A DNA stretch of 56,264 nucleotides from Deltaproteobacteria bacterium (GCA_021737325.1 JAIPED010000004.1:1-56264), one strand, 5' to 3'. Positions 26,495 to 35,517 are shown, counted from the first letter of the stretch. Notes: generated from the letters alone by a model not told the origin. A program made the numbers and translations.

Positions 26495-27121
26495 TTAGAT
26501 CCAACCAAGTACGCCTACAAAAATCACCAGAGCAAGCGCGTTTACCGCAAACAGGGTAGCGATAAAGGCGATTTGCTTTTTCGGTTGCCAATCGTAGCAG
26601 TAGAAAGAAGCCACGAAGAAAGGAATGTACACCGTTAAAAACACGCTGAAGGAACCCCACCATGGATAAACCCAGACAAACGCGGGGGTGCGCGCCAAAA
26701 AGATCTCAAAGATGGAAAAAAACGCGGCATTGCCAACGGCAAAGAGTAAGCGATTGTTGACGCCCAAGATTTTCAATTTAGGGTCATCGGGTAGTACTTT
26801 ACTCAAGGCCAAGCCCGCCACGGAAAACATTAAGCTCAACTCGGCGCCAACTCCCACGAGTAATAAAAAAGCCGTACCCGTTGGAACCGTCCAGAGGGCG
26901 TGGCCGCTGAAGTATTGTATCAGCGCGTTGCCGATTTCAAAAAACCAATGAACGGCATATAAGCTAAGACCGGCAGCAATCCCACGCCAATTCTTTTTGC
27001 TCGCCTCGTTGGCGTAGATGTAAACTACAAAGGCAAACAGCGGAATCACATACCATTGAAAATTCTCACCATTCCTTAAAATACTTAAAGCTTGTTGTGT
27101 CGCTTCGGGATTATTTAACAT
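26495..27121 (-). CDS. Hypothetical multi-pass membrane protein
   Basis: The 208-residue product has about six hydrophobic segments (near residues 23-37, 47-68, 79-100, 120-140, 150-170 and 183-207) joined by short loops, with conserved-looking aromatic and charged residues inside segments (HWFFEIGNALIQYF). I do not recognise a family. The gene follows aspC by 67 bases in the same direction and could be the last member of that operon. Confidence 0.7.
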   Translation of the reverse strand: MLNNPEATQQALSILRNGENFQWYVIPLFAFVVYIYANEASKKNWRGIAAGLSLYAVHWFFEIGNALIQYFSGHALWTVPTGTAFLLLVGVGAELSLMFSVAGLALSKVLPDDPKLKILGVNNRLLFAVGNAAFFSIFEIFLARTPAFVWVYPWWGSFSVFLTVYIPFFVASFYCYDWQPKKQIAFIATLFAVNALALVIFVGVLGWI

Positions 27122-27188
27122 TTTCTTGCTCCTGTTTAGCTAATTGATGGAAAAATCATAGTTTGGGCGGCAGTTATTGGTGCCCATA

Positions 27189-28388
27189 TTAGCGTAGCTT
27201 CCCTAACGCTTCCTTTATTCGCGCCACGCCCTTCTCAATATTCTCCATGGAAGTAGCATAAGAAAGGCGGATATGATGATCGCTACCAAATTCACCACCG
27301 GGCACAACAGCAACTTTAGCCTCGGTAAGAAGAAACTCGGTCAGCGCGGCGGAAGAATTAACTTCTTTGCCGTTGAACGATTTACCATAGAGACGGGAAA
27401 CATTGGGGAAAACATAAAACGCCCCCGCAGGTAACAGGCAGGAAACACCATCAATCGCGTTAAGCGCCTTGACGATATAATTACGACGGTTTTGGAACTC
27501 ATCGCGCATTCGGTACACCTCATCTTGAGAACCGTTCAAGGCTTCTTGAGCCGCAACCTGCGCGATGGAGGTGGGGTTGGAAGTGTTTTGCGATTGTAAT
27601 TTCGTCATCGCGGAAATGATCTCTTCATTTCCCGCCGCGTAGCCAATGCGCCAACCGGTCATCGCGTATGCCTTGGAAACACCGTTGACCACGATGGTCT
27701 GGTTTTTTAGCGTTTCGCTAATCATCGCCAAATTGCAGAAATGCGCACCGTCGTAGAGCAACTTTTCGTAGATATCGTCGGAGATAATTTGAATATCCGT
27801 CCCAATCAAAACCCGCGCTAAGGCGCGCAGTTCTTCATCCGTATAGGCGCAACCTGTCGGGTTGGAAGGACTATTGAGCACCAGCGCCTTGGTTTTGGAG
27901 GTTATTAATGCTTCTAGGTTCTGCGGTGTTACCTTAAAGCCATCCTCCTCCGCAGTGGAGAGGATTACCGGGCGGGCCCCTGTGAGCGTAACCAAATCAG
28001 GGTATGAAACCCAGTAAGGAACGGGAATAATCACCTCATCACCCTCCTCACAGAGTACCTGAAATAAATTGTACAACGAGTGCTTCGCGCCGCAAGAAAC
28101 ACAAATTTGCTCGCGACGGTAAGAAAGCACACTATCACGATTGAGCTTGGAGATTATCGCATCTTTGAGCGCATCGGTTCCCCCAACAGCAGTATAACGG
28201 GTAAAGCCCCCATTTATCGCACCTATCGCGGCTTGCTTAATGTTAGCAGGCGTATCAAAATCGGGTTCTCCGGCACCAAATCCGATAATATCAACACCTT
28301 GTGCCTTAAGCGCGTTTGCCTTGGCGGTTATCGCCAAGGTTGGCGATGGTTTTATCGCTTTTATCCGCTTGCTCAATTCTACAGGCAT
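27189..28388 (-). CDS. Aspartate/aromatic aminotransferase (class I, AspC-like)
   Basis: This PLP enzyme interconverts aspartate and oxaloacetate or related pairs. The 399-residue protein starts MPVELSKRIKAIKPSPTL, typical of the Igamma aspartate aminotransferase subgroup. It has NSPSNPTGCAYTDEEL and the PLP lysine in NGVSKAYAMTGWRIGY, plus a C-terminal FGSDHHIRLSYA with the carboxylate-binding Arg. The ATG at 28388 follows GAGGGAAG; upstream in-frame starts overlap coaD deeply. It overlaps coaD by 10 bases. Confidence 0.9.
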   Translation of the reverse strand: MPVELSKRIKAIKPSPTLAITAKANALKAQGVDIIGFGAGEPDFDTPANIKQAAIGAINGGFTRYTAVGGTDALKDAIISKLNRDSVLSYRREQICVSCGAKHSLYNLFQVLCEEGDEVIIPVPYWVSYPDLVTLTGARPVILSTAEEDGFKVTPQNLEALITSKTKALVLNSPSNPTGCAYTDEELRALARVLIGTDIQIISDDIYEKLLYDGAHFCNLAMISETLKNQTIVVNGVSKAYAMTGWRIGYAAGNEEIISAMTKLQSQNTSNPTSIAQVAAQEALNGSQDEVYRMRDEFQNRRNYIVKALNAIDGVSCLLPAGAFYVFPNVSRLYGKSFNGKEVNSSAALTEFLLTEAKVAVVPGGEFGSDHHIRLSYATSMENIEKGVARIKEALGKLR

Positions 28389-28897
28389 ACATCTTCCCTC
28401 TTTTCGGCATATTTTTTTAGTAATTCTTTTTCGACAGATTCGGGCACCAATCCCGAGACGGAACCGCCAAAGCTGGCCGCCTCCTTTATCATGTTCGATG
28501 CCGTGTAAAACCACTTATACCCCGTCATTAAAAAAACTGTCTCCACTTCCCGAGACATCTTCCGATTCATCAGCGCCATTTGAAATTCGTATTCAAAATC
28601 AGAAACGGCGCGCAGGCCGCGCAAAATTATCCCCGCATTGTTATCCTGAGCATAATTGATCAGGAGCCCAGAATAGCTATCCACCCTAATCCTCCCCCCT
28701 TCCGCACCAAGCTGGGAGGTTATGACCCCATGAATCATCTCCTGCCGTTCGGTAACGGTAAAAAGCGCGGGCTTTTTGGGGTTAAAGGCGACGAGGACGA
28801 TTAACTCATCGAACATCTTTACACCCCGTTCAATGATATCCAAATGACCGTTGGTGATCGGGTCGAACGACCCAGGGTAAACAGCGATTGTTTTCAT
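28379..28897 (-). CDS. coaD: Phosphopantetheine adenylyltransferase CoaD
   Basis: It catalyses the penultimate step of CoA synthesis. The 172-residue protein has YPGSFDPITNGHLDII with the nucleotidyltransferase His18, ILRGLRAVSDFEYEFQMALMN and a C-terminal TASNMIKEAASFGG in place of the more usual SSSLIKE. The ATG at 28897 follows GAGGGAAGGA. It is preceded by rsmD 13 bases upstream. Confidence 0.95.
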   Translation of the reverse strand: MKTIAVYPGSFDPITNGHLDIIERGVKMFDELIVLVAFNPKKPALFTVTERQEMIHGVITSQLGAEGGRIRVDSYSGLLINYAQDNNAGIILRGLRAVSDFEYEFQMALMNRKMSREVETVFLMTGYKWFYTASNMIKEAASFGGSVSGLVPESVEKELLKKYAEKREDVCL

Positions 28898-28910
28898 GGT
28901 TTCCTTCCCT

Positions 28911-29459
28911 CTATGAAGTTTGGTAAAAGGAAAAGACCGTGCGCCCATACTTTCTTCTATCGGTTAGGAGCAAAGCGCCATTGTGGGGCGTTGCTTGATC
29001 GTAGGGTGCGTGTTGCACGATCAGTTTCCCTTCGTTTTTTATCAAGCTCCCCTCAGAAAACAACGCTAACACGGCGGAAAGCGCTCCCTGTGCATAGGGA
29101 GGATCGGCAAAGACAACATCAAACGCTTCTTCGCCCCCGCGAAGCCTCCTGACAGCAACCTCCGCCGCCTCAGACAAAATAACACTTTGCGCGCTAAAAC
29201 CGCAAAGCGCCACATTTTCGCGGATGGCCTTTATCGCGTGAGGGTTATTATCAACAAAAATAACCTTGCTCGCCCTTCTGCTTAAGGCTTCAATGCCCAC
29301 AGCACCTGTGCCCGAAAACAGATCACAAAACACCTCGCCCTCAATATTGCCCAGAATGTTAAAAAGAGCTTCCCGTGCCGTGCCGGTGGTCGGCCTGATG
29401 GAGGCGTCTTGTATGCTTACTATCTTTCTTCCCCTTGCCAACCCTGCAACAACCCTCAC
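28911..29459 (-). CDS. rsmD: 16S rRNA (guanine966-N2)-methyltransferase RsmD
   Basis: The 182-residue SAM-dependent methyltransferase starts RVVAGLARGRKI and has the RPTTGTAREALFNIL block, SAM motif CDLFSGTGAVGIEAL and catalytic DPPY (VVFADPPYAQ). The rsmD-coaD-aspC order occurs in deltaproteobacterial genomes as far as I know. It is cotranscribed leftward from psd-pssA-asd by position. Confidence 0.93.
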   Translation of the reverse strand: MRVVAGLARGRKIVSIQDASIRPTTGTAREALFNILGNIEGEVFCDLFSGTGAVGIEALSRRASKVIFVDNNPHAIKAIRENVALCGFSAQSVILSEAAEVAVRRLRGGEEAFDVVFADPPYAQGALSAVLALFSEGSLIKNEGKLIVQHAPYDQATPHNGALLLTDRRKYGRTVFSFYQTS

Positions 29460-29544
29460 AACGCCTCCCTGGCCAATGGATGAATGCTACCGCAGACAGG
29501 GATAACGGAAGCACCACCTGCCCCAACAGTGCAACATACGCACA

Positions 29545-30558
29545 TTACAGATATTTATCGGTCAAAATCTCGGCTATCTGTATCGCGTTTAAGGCGGCAC
29601 CCTTCCGTAGGTTATCCGCTACCACCCAAAGATTGATGCCGTTGGGAATGGAGAAATCCTCCCTAATTCTGCCAACGAATGTCGCATCCTTACTGGCGGC
29701 GTTGATCGCCAACGGGTATTGCTTGTTGGCAGTATCATCCACAACTTCTACTCCAGGGGCCTTGCGCAACAATTCACGAACCTCTGTTGCCGTTATCTTT
29801 TTTTCCGTTTCAATGTTGACGGATTCGGAATGGCTATAAAATACAGGCACCCTTACGGTGGTTGCCGTAACCGCAATGTTTTTATCCATTATCTTTTGGG
29901 TTTCGTTAACCATCTTCATCTCTTCCTTGGTGTAACCGTTATCCAAAAAGACATCAATGTGAGGAAGGCAGTTAAACGCAATTTGATGGGGATAAACTTG
30001 GATCGTGGGATCTTGCATATTCAGCAATTGGCGCGTTTGCAGCTCCAATTCGTCAATTGCTTCCTTGCCCGTTCCCGATACCGATTGATAGGTGGAAACC
30101 ACAATCCTTTTAATTTTCGCAACATCGTGAATGGGCTTTAACGCCACCAACATTTGAATTGTTGAACAATTCGGGTTGGCAATGATCCCCTTATTTTTAT
30201 AGTCGGCAATTGCCTCGGGATTTACTTCTGGAATCACCAGAGGAATATCGGCGACCATCCTGAAAGCGCTGGTGTTGTCAATGACAATGCATCCTGCCTG
30301 AGCCGCAATGGGCGCAAATTTTTCCGAGATGGAGCCGCCAGCAGAAAAGAGACCAATCTCCACCCCTGCAAACGAGTTTTCGTCCAATACGGAAACAGGG
30401 ATTTCTTGCCCACGAAACGACATGGCTTTGCCTACCGATCGCTCGGAAGCCAATAGCCGTAATTCCTTTACAGGAAAGTCTCGTTCCTCGAGAATTTTAA
30501 TCATTTCTTTGCCAACGGCACCCGTGGCGCCCACAACCGCGGTTACGAATGTTCTCAT
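29545..30558 (-). CDS. asd: Aspartate-semialdehyde dehydrogenase Asd
   Basis: It reduces aspartyl phosphate to aspartate semialdehyde in the pathway to lysine, threonine and methionine. The 337-residue protein has the NADP motif VVGATGAVGKEM, catalytic Cys131 in ANPNCSTIQM and the VSTYQSVSGTGKEAIDEL block. The paired aspartokinase LysC is encoded at 47.5 kb, not adjacent. AAGGAGC precedes the ATG. Confidence 0.95.
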   Translation of the reverse strand: MRTFVTAVVGATGAVGKEMIKILEERDFPVKELRLLASERSVGKAMSFRGQEIPVSVLDENSFAGVEIGLFSAGGSISEKFAPIAAQAGCIVIDNTSAFRMVADIPLVIPEVNPEAIADYKNKGIIANPNCSTIQMLVALKPIHDVAKIKRIVVSTYQSVSGTGKEAIDELELQTRQLLNMQDPTIQVYPHQIAFNCLPHIDVFLDNGYTKEEMKMVNETQKIMDKNIAVTATTVRVPVFYSHSESVNIETEKKITATEVRELLRKAPGVEVVDDTANKQYPLAINAASKDATFVGRIREDFSIPNGINLWVVADNLRKGAALNAIQIAEILTDKYL

Positions 30559-30592
30559 GAAAGCTCCTTCAGTGATTATTGTTAGTGGAATT

Positions 30593-31369
30593 TTAATTGT
30601 GTAGGGATTGGGTAACTTCCTCTTGCTTTAATATGTACTTCCGCGCCAATTTGATGAATAGGTAAATGGGACCAGAGGCGACATAACCACAACCAAAAAC
30701 AAAAAGTGTTATCTGCGGCTCAAGAATGATTATTGCCAGGGTGATAATTATCAAAACGAGCGACATCAGCGGTTTACGGGCAAAAAAATTCAAATCCTTA
30801 AACGAATAGAATTTTATTGAACTGACCATGAGCAGTGCCAAGAAGATAACGGTGGTAAAAACAAAGGGATGGGGAAAAGTCCCGGTAAACCCCAGCTTGT
30901 AGTACAATAAAACTCCCACTGCCGTAAACACCGCCTGCATGGGAATAGGCAGACCGTTAAAAAAGCGACTATCAATAACGCCTATTTGGACATTAAAGCG
31001 CGCCAAACGCAAAGCACCACAGGCAAGGAGCAAAAACGACGCCATGATACCCCAATTCCCGTATGCCTCCAACGACCATTTATAAACCATCACGGCCGGA
31101 GCAACGCCAAAAGCGATGACATCCGCCAGCGAATCATACTCCGCGCCAAACTTGCTCTCCGTCTTGGTAACTCTCGCGATTCGACCATCCAAACCGTCCA
31201 AGATCATAGCCACAACAATGAAGGTTGCCGCCTGCTGAAACGCACCTTCCCAAGCGGAAATCATCGAAATGAACCCGCAAAGCATACTCGCAGTTGTGAA
31301 AAGATTGGGGAGAACATAAACCCCCTTGCGCATATTATCCCGCGAAACCCTTTTTCTTATGCCCTTCAT
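30593..31369 (-). CDS. pssA: CDP-diacylglycerol-serine O-phosphatidyltransferase PssA
   Basis: This membrane enzyme makes phosphatidylserine. The 258-residue protein has the CDP-alcohol phosphotransferase motif from Asp58 to Asp83 (DGLDGRIAR, then GAEYDSLAD) and multiple hydrophobic helices, matching the PssA type of Gram-positives and deltaproteobacteria rather than the E. coli enzyme. AAGGAG precedes the ATG at 31369. It directly follows psd. Confidence 0.93.
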   Translation of the reverse strand: MKGIRKRVSRDNMRKGVYVLPNLFTTASMLCGFISMISAWEGAFQQAATFIVVAMILDGLDGRIARVTKTESKFGAEYDSLADVIAFGVAPAVMVYKWSLEAYGNWGIMASFLLLACGALRLARFNVQIGVIDSRFFNGLPIPMQAVFTAVGVLLYYKLGFTGTFPHPFVFTTVIFLALLMVSSIKFYSFKDLNFFARKPLMSLVLIIITLAIIILEPQITLFVFGCGYVASGPIYLFIKLARKYILKQEEVTQSLHN

Positions 31370-31387
31370 TGGTAATCTCCTTTCCAT

Positions 31388-32026
31388 CTAGAGCACTCCA
31401 ATAATAGTTACTCCCGCGCTGACCTTGTCGCCTACCTTCAGCGGTATTTTTGTTTCTAACGGCAGATAAACATCCAACCTTGAACCAAAACGGATGAGTC
31501 CGTAGCGCTCGCCTTTTTTCACGGCATCACCCTCCCGCACCCAGCAAGCAATTCTTCTAGCAATTAGCCCCGCAATCTGCACCACGACAAAGCGCGCTCC
31601 ATCTTCTCGCTCAATGAGCACTGCGTTTCTTTCGTTTAGCGAAGAGGCCTTATCAAGGCTTGCGACCAAGAATTTGCCAGGGTAGTATTTAATCTGCTTA
31701 ACAACTCCAGAACAGATATTGCGGTTAACATGGACATTAAAAACATTCATAAAAATACAAACGACCTGGCATTTTGTTTTAAGCAGGTCGTTTTCTTCCA
31801 CTTCTTCTATCTTAATTACCTCCCCATCAGCGGGGGAGATTAGCGCATTCTCCTGCGGCGGAGCGACGCGCTCAGGGTTACGGAAAAACCAAATAACAAA
31901 AGCAAGCAAGAGCAAGAGCACCAGCCCAATGCCGTATGCCCCAAAGTAGCCGGCAACAACAAGCAAGATAGCCAACGGAACGATAAACCTCAAGCTATCA
32001 AGAGCGATAAAAAAATCTTTCCTCAT
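31388..32026 (-). CDS. psd: Phosphatidylserine decarboxylase, short type (Psd)
   Basis: It converts phosphatidylserine to phosphatidylethanolamine. The 212-residue short-form proenzyme has two N-terminal hydrophobic segments (about 13-45), SPADGEVIKIEEV, NVFNVHVNR and the self-cleavage site Gly181-Ser182-Arg183 in IRFGSRLDVYLP. That site yields the pyruvoyl group on the small chain. It is the first gene of the psd-pssA-asd-rsmD-coaD-aspC run. Confidence 0.93.
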   Translation of the reverse strand: MRKDFFIALDSLRFIVPLAILLVVAGYFGAYGIGLVLLLLLAFVIWFFRNPERVAPPQENALISPADGEVIKIEEVEENDLLKTKCQVVCIFMNVFNVHVNRNICSGVVKQIKYYPGKFLVASLDKASSLNERNAVLIEREDGARFVVVQIAGLIARRIACWVREGDAVKKGERYGLIRFGSRLDVYLPLETKIPLKVGDKVSAGVTIIGVL

Positions 32027-32071
32027 TTATAACCCTGCCTCACTTTCCTTCAGCTTGTGCCGTCGGCCGCT

Positions 32072-32095
32072 ATTATACTCATTTACGCTTGTCAA
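32072..32095 (-). promoter_or_regulatory. Possible promoter elements upstream of psd
   Basis: On the minus strand perfect TTGACA (32095-32090) and TATAAT (32077-32072) occur, but only 12 bases apart, well short of the usual 16-18. TATAAT alone, about 45 bases before the psd start, may serve as a -10 element with a different upstream activator. Confidence 0.3.
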
Positions 32096-32119
32096 CCCAT
32101 CGCGGCGGGGTGTGTTACA

Positions 32120-32190
32120 GCAAAGTCAAAATGTCTTTCTTTCTGCCAAGGGAAAATGTTGCTTTCAATAGCAAAGGGAAAATGTCCTTT
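32120..32190 (+). repeat. Three imperfect direct repeats, about 26-bp spacing
   Basis: GCAAAGTCAAAATGTCTT (32120), GCCAAGGGAAAATGTTGCTT (32145) and GCAAAGGGAAAATGTCCTTT (32171) follow one another at 25-26 bases. Reiterated blocks near a TGT-type end resemble IS21-family termini, but no transposase is present. A regulatory cluster is the alternative. Confidence 0.5.
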
Positions 32191-32798
32191 TTGCTCCCTT
32201 TTCTGGTGAGTGTGAGGATGGGCTTCCGCGCCGTGAGCTCCCCTCGGTAAGATAAGCTGTTGGGGATTCTGATTTTCTCGCATTGGTAAAGCATTCCCGA
32301 AATTATCCGACATTCCCAGCAATCCCGACATTATCCAGCGGTGGAGAGGTGTATTTTCAGCTTCCAGCAGACAATACCCCCCTGCATCAGAAAATGATTG
32401 ATGAAATATTGAGAGAATGAGCCAGCAAAATCTTAAGCCCCTTTTACTCACTGGTAATGTATTCCTTTCACACACTGCATTTATGCAAAATCCCAAGGAG
32501 GCATCTCTGATTTGCAGAAGAATGGCATTACCGTTTAAATATGATACCAACGAGCTGTCCGTTGATATTTTTCCACAGCAGTGGTAGCACGAAACTCCGT
32601 GCCGCGTCGGGTTCGGCGGATAACAGCTTTGTTGTTGCGATGGTCTTGGATATTTTGGAATCCGTTCCGTTGGAGTGCCTCCGGTAATACCGGTCGTGAA
32701 GCAACTGAAGATAAGGCTGGAAGGGGGATGCCATAGCTTTTGCAGGTGTTCGTCTGATATTTTTTTGATGTCCTTAGAATTATTAAAGGGAGGGTGCA
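32191..32798. other. Gene-poor stretch upstream of cas5
   Basis: No convincing gene was found between psd and cas5. The only long frame (minus, 32092-32799) has low-complexity, His- and Pro-rich composition with no known family. Short repeated words such as ATTATCC...ACATTCCC near 32300-32335 suggest decayed mobile DNA. The cas promoter must lie in the right part, but no clear -35/-10 pair was seen. Confidence 0.45.
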
Positions 32799-33458
32799 AT
32801 GAAGATACATTCCGTTACTCTTGAAATTTCAGGGAATACAGCAATGTGGACACGACCAGACACAGGAGATTGTCCTGTAAGTTATCCAGCACCCACATAT
32901 TCTGCGGTCAAAGGTATTTTTGAATCCATTCTTTGGGGGCCGACAGTGCAAATTATTCCAGCTAAGGTGGAAATTTGTACCCCTGTTCAATATCATAATT
33001 ACCAGACAAATTATGGGGGGCCATTACGAAAAACAGGCGTGATAGCAAGCGGTGGTGGATTCCAACTCCTAGCTACAGTTCTTATAGATGTATGTTACCG
33101 ACTGTATGCTGAGGTTGTCCCCATTCCCAAATCTCAAAAGAACCGTGTTCCTGAGACTGCCCGCCAATGGGATAGTAAAACAACATCGCCGAGCCATGCT
33201 TATCAGGATATTTTCAATCGGCGTCTTCACCTAGGGCAATGTTTTACAGTCCCTTTCCTAGGATGGAAGGAATTTGGGCCTAGTTACTTTGGCCCCTTCC
33301 GTGAACGGACAAGCATTCAGGGTGATATAAATACGGTGATGCCATCAATGCTGCGCGAGGTTTTCTCGGAGGGGTACGCTTCCCAATGCGTGTTTACCTA
33401 CGACCAGAATGTGGCAATTAAGAACGGCGTACTGGAATTCCCAAAGCGAGGAACCTAA
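32799..33458 (+). CDS. cas5c: Cas5c (Cas5d), type I-C crRNA-processing endonuclease
   Basis: In type I-C systems, which lack Cas6, Cas5 cuts the pre-crRNA at the base of the repeat hairpin and then stays in Cascade. The 219-residue protein has a RAMP-type N-terminus (TLEISGNTAMWTRPDTG), SYPAPTYSAVKGIFESILW, the internal NYGGPLRKTGV and the C-terminal GWKEFGPSYFGPFRE typical of Cas5c. AAAGGGAGGG precedes the ATG. It is the first gene of the locus. Confidence 0.93.
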   Translation: MKIHSVTLEISGNTAMWTRPDTGDCPVSYPAPTYSAVKGIFESILWGPTVQIIPAKVEICTPVQYHNYQTNYGGPLRKTGVIASGGGFQLLATVLIDVCYRLYAEVVPIPKSQKNRVPETARQWDSKTTSPSHAYQDIFNRRLHLGQCFTVPFLGWKEFGPSYFGPFRERTSIQGDINTVMPSMLREVFSEGYASQCVFTYDQNVAIKNGVLEFPKRGT

Positions 33459-33459
33459 C

Positions 33460-35517
33460 ATGCTGAATGAACTACATCATCTCTCAACGGTCATTAAAGA
33501 CACAGGAATCAAAACTTATGATTGGCATGGCAGTTTAAAGCCTTTGCGAAATGCTTCTTTGAAAAAGCCATGCTTTAAGATTCTTTTAGGCTCAGATTGT
33601 ACAATCACTGGAATTGAACCAATGAAGCTTAAACTTGTGACCTGTCTCCGTAAGTGGGAACCCAGTAACGGTAACTCATTCCCTGGGTTTAATATTCAGC
33701 CACTTTATCGAATAACAGATGAAAACAAGAGAGAATTTTTAAAGAAGTGGCATGAAGGTAAGACAGCCATTGACATGGCTTTGATCAAGGATTGGATCAA
33801 TGATGAACAGGCGAAAAACTGGGATGATAAATTCTCCAAGAAAATGGACAAATGTCTTGGTTCCATTCCCAAGGAATTGAATCAGAAATGTTCTGGCATA
33901 CCAAGCAAGTTCGGCGCACTAAAAAATGTTTGCGAACGAGCCATCCAACTGGGGGATAGTGGACCGGAAAAAATTTTCCAAACATGCTCTTCACATCTTC
34001 TTTCTTCGCTGGAGAATGGTTCATTTGATAGATCGTTGCTTCAGGTCTTATTCCATGAAGGTTCTCCAACGAAGAAACCTGAAGATGATCGTGGCGCTGT
34101 GTCAGTATTTCTCGATATTCCCGACTGGGATGATTATCCTGTGGCACATGAAAAAACCATCCAATACATCAACGAATGCCTCATTGCTCCAACGACGACA
34201 TCCAAAGGAAAAACGAGCGAAGGATTACTTGATGCCTTTGGCGATGATTGTAGCGGCTATGAAGATAAACTCCCCGAAGTAAAACTTCCTGTTCTGGGTG
34301 CGGTCAAGCTTCGAGCAATGAATAGTGAATCCCCATGTCAGTACAGGTATGGAACTATAGATGCTGAATCGTTTTGCGTTGGTGATGCCAGCCGAAAGCT
34401 TGCCAAGAGATCTTTGGAGTGGCTGGCAGATGCTTCCCGAGAAGGAGAAACTTGGGGGCGTGCTGGAGGCCAAGAGCTCGTTTTTGCTTATCCAACTTAT
34501 CTACCTCAAGCACCTCTCAAGCTGGTAGCATGTCTCGGTGCCCGCAAAGCTGATGATAACCAAGCGCGGTTTGAAAATTATGCAAGCGATGTAATCACAT
34601 GTCTGACGGGTACTAATAAACCACTTAAGGAAATTCAATTAAGGGTCTTCTCCATTCGTAAAATGGACAAAGCGCGCACCAAAGTGGTTTTCTATCGTAA
34701 CTACTCCGCACAACGCTTGGCTGATGCCGCAAGAGAATGGCAAACAGGATGCGCAAATATTCCTGCCATACAGGTGAAGACATGGGGTGAGCAGAAAGGC
34801 CAAGTCCTTTCCGCAGAACCTGCAACCCCTTTTCCATTGCAGATTGCGGAATGCTTGAATCAGGTTTGGAAACTGGATGGTACAAGTAGCGGTGATGTCC
34901 AATCCATTCAGATGTCAGCCGGTATTGAACTCCTACTTGATGAGTCAGCAACCCGGCGTCTTGTTCCCCACATGCTAAACCTGACCATCCAGAATGGTAA
35001 AGGGTTGTTCTGCTCTTTGGGCAACAGCCAACACCGAGGAGAGCGCTTGAAACTTAATGGATATAACAAACAAAAACAATTGATGCCGCCCATTTTGGGG
35101 CTGTTGCTCTGGAAGCTTGGCATCGGAAAGGAGCACTATATGGTTAACCCACCCTACCTGGTTGGAAAAATGTTGAAACTGGCTGATGAACTTCACGCCC
35201 TGTACTGCAATGAAGTACGCAGAGGCAGCCTGCCGCCTCAGCTGCTCGGTAACGCCTTGATGGTTGCCACACTTGCTAGCCCAACGCAAGCACTGGCACA
35301 ATTGGCGTTACGTATCGCCCCGTACCTGGGATGGGCACGGACAAATTCCACGGATTCCGCTGGGCTTTCTCGGTATTTTCTGAAAGAGTTCGGCCATGCG
35401 GAAATACTGCTTCGCGACAAACCCCTTCCAAGCCGTTTTGACGATGCGGCAAGAGCGCAATTATTGCTTGGTTATATCTCCGGCAATTACCAATCAGAAA
35501 AACAAACCACAAATTAA
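33460..35517 (+). CDS. cas8c: Cas8c (Csd1-like) large subunit of type I-C Cascade
   Basis: This large subunit recognises the PAM and helps unwind the target in I-C Cascade. The 685-residue protein is divergent and longer than many Csd1 proteins. Identity rests on position between cas5c and cas7c, overall size, and C-terminal features: NPPYLVGKMLKLADELHALY is reminiscent of the NPAYxxGRLFA segment of Csd1. The ATG at 33460 is preferred to one at 33409 inside cas5c because GAGGAACC lies upstream and it immediately follows the cas5 stop. An internal start at 35140 probably yields Cas11c. Confidence 0.85.
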   Translation: MLNELHHLSTVIKDTGIKTYDWHGSLKPLRNASLKKPCFKILLGSDCTITGIEPMKLKLVTCLRKWEPSNGNSFPGFNIQPLYRITDENKREFLKKWHEGKTAIDMALIKDWINDEQAKNWDDKFSKKMDKCLGSIPKELNQKCSGIPSKFGALKNVCERAIQLGDSGPEKIFQTCSSHLLSSLENGSFDRSLLQVLFHEGSPTKKPEDDRGAVSVFLDIPDWDDYPVAHEKTIQYINECLIAPTTTSKGKTSEGLLDAFGDDCSGYEDKLPEVKLPVLGAVKLRAMNSESPCQYRYGTIDAESFCVGDASRKLAKRSLEWLADASREGETWGRAGGQELVFAYPTYLPQAPLKLVACLGARKADDNQARFENYASDVITCLTGTNKPLKEIQLRVFSIRKMDKARTKVVFYRNYSAQRLADAAREWQTGCANIPAIQVKTWGEQKGQVLSAEPATPFPLQIAECLNQVWKLDGTSSGDVQSIQMSAGIELLLDESATRRLVPHMLNLTIQNGKGLFCSLGNSQHRGERLKLNGYNKQKQLMPPILGLLLWKLGIGKEHYMVNPPYLVGKMLKLADELHALYCNEVRRGSLPPQLLGNALMVATLASPTQALAQLALRIAPYLGWARTNSTDSAGLSRYFLKEFGHAEILLRDKPLPSRFDDAARAQLLLGYISGNYQSEKQTTN
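35140..35517 (+). CDS. cas11c: Cas11c small subunit from internal start in cas8c
   Basis: An ATG at 35140 is in the cas8c frame (codon 561) and is preceded by AAAGGAG with a six-base spacer, far better than expected for a random internal codon. It would yield a 125-residue protein beginning MVNPPYLVGKMLK. In Desulfovibrio vulgaris type I-C, Cas11c is known to be made from an internal start at the equivalent place and is needed for a complete Cascade. The sequence shows the start signal; the function follows by homology. Confidence 0.75.
   Translation: MVNPPYLVGKMLKLADELHALYCNEVRRGSLPPQLLGNALMVATLASPTQALAQLALRIAPYLGWARTNSTDSAGLSRYFLKEFGHAEILLRDKPLPSRFDDAARAQLLLGYISGNYQSEKQTTN

Noticed and set aside
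32072-32095. Strong psd promoter from perfect TTGACA and TATAAT
   Set aside because: Spacing is 12 bases rather than 16-18, so it is kept only as a weak candidate.
32092-32799. A 235-codon minus-strand frame upstream of cas5
   Set aside because: Low-complexity, His- and Pro-rich composition, no family resemblance, no ribosome binding site, and it overlaps repeat remnants.
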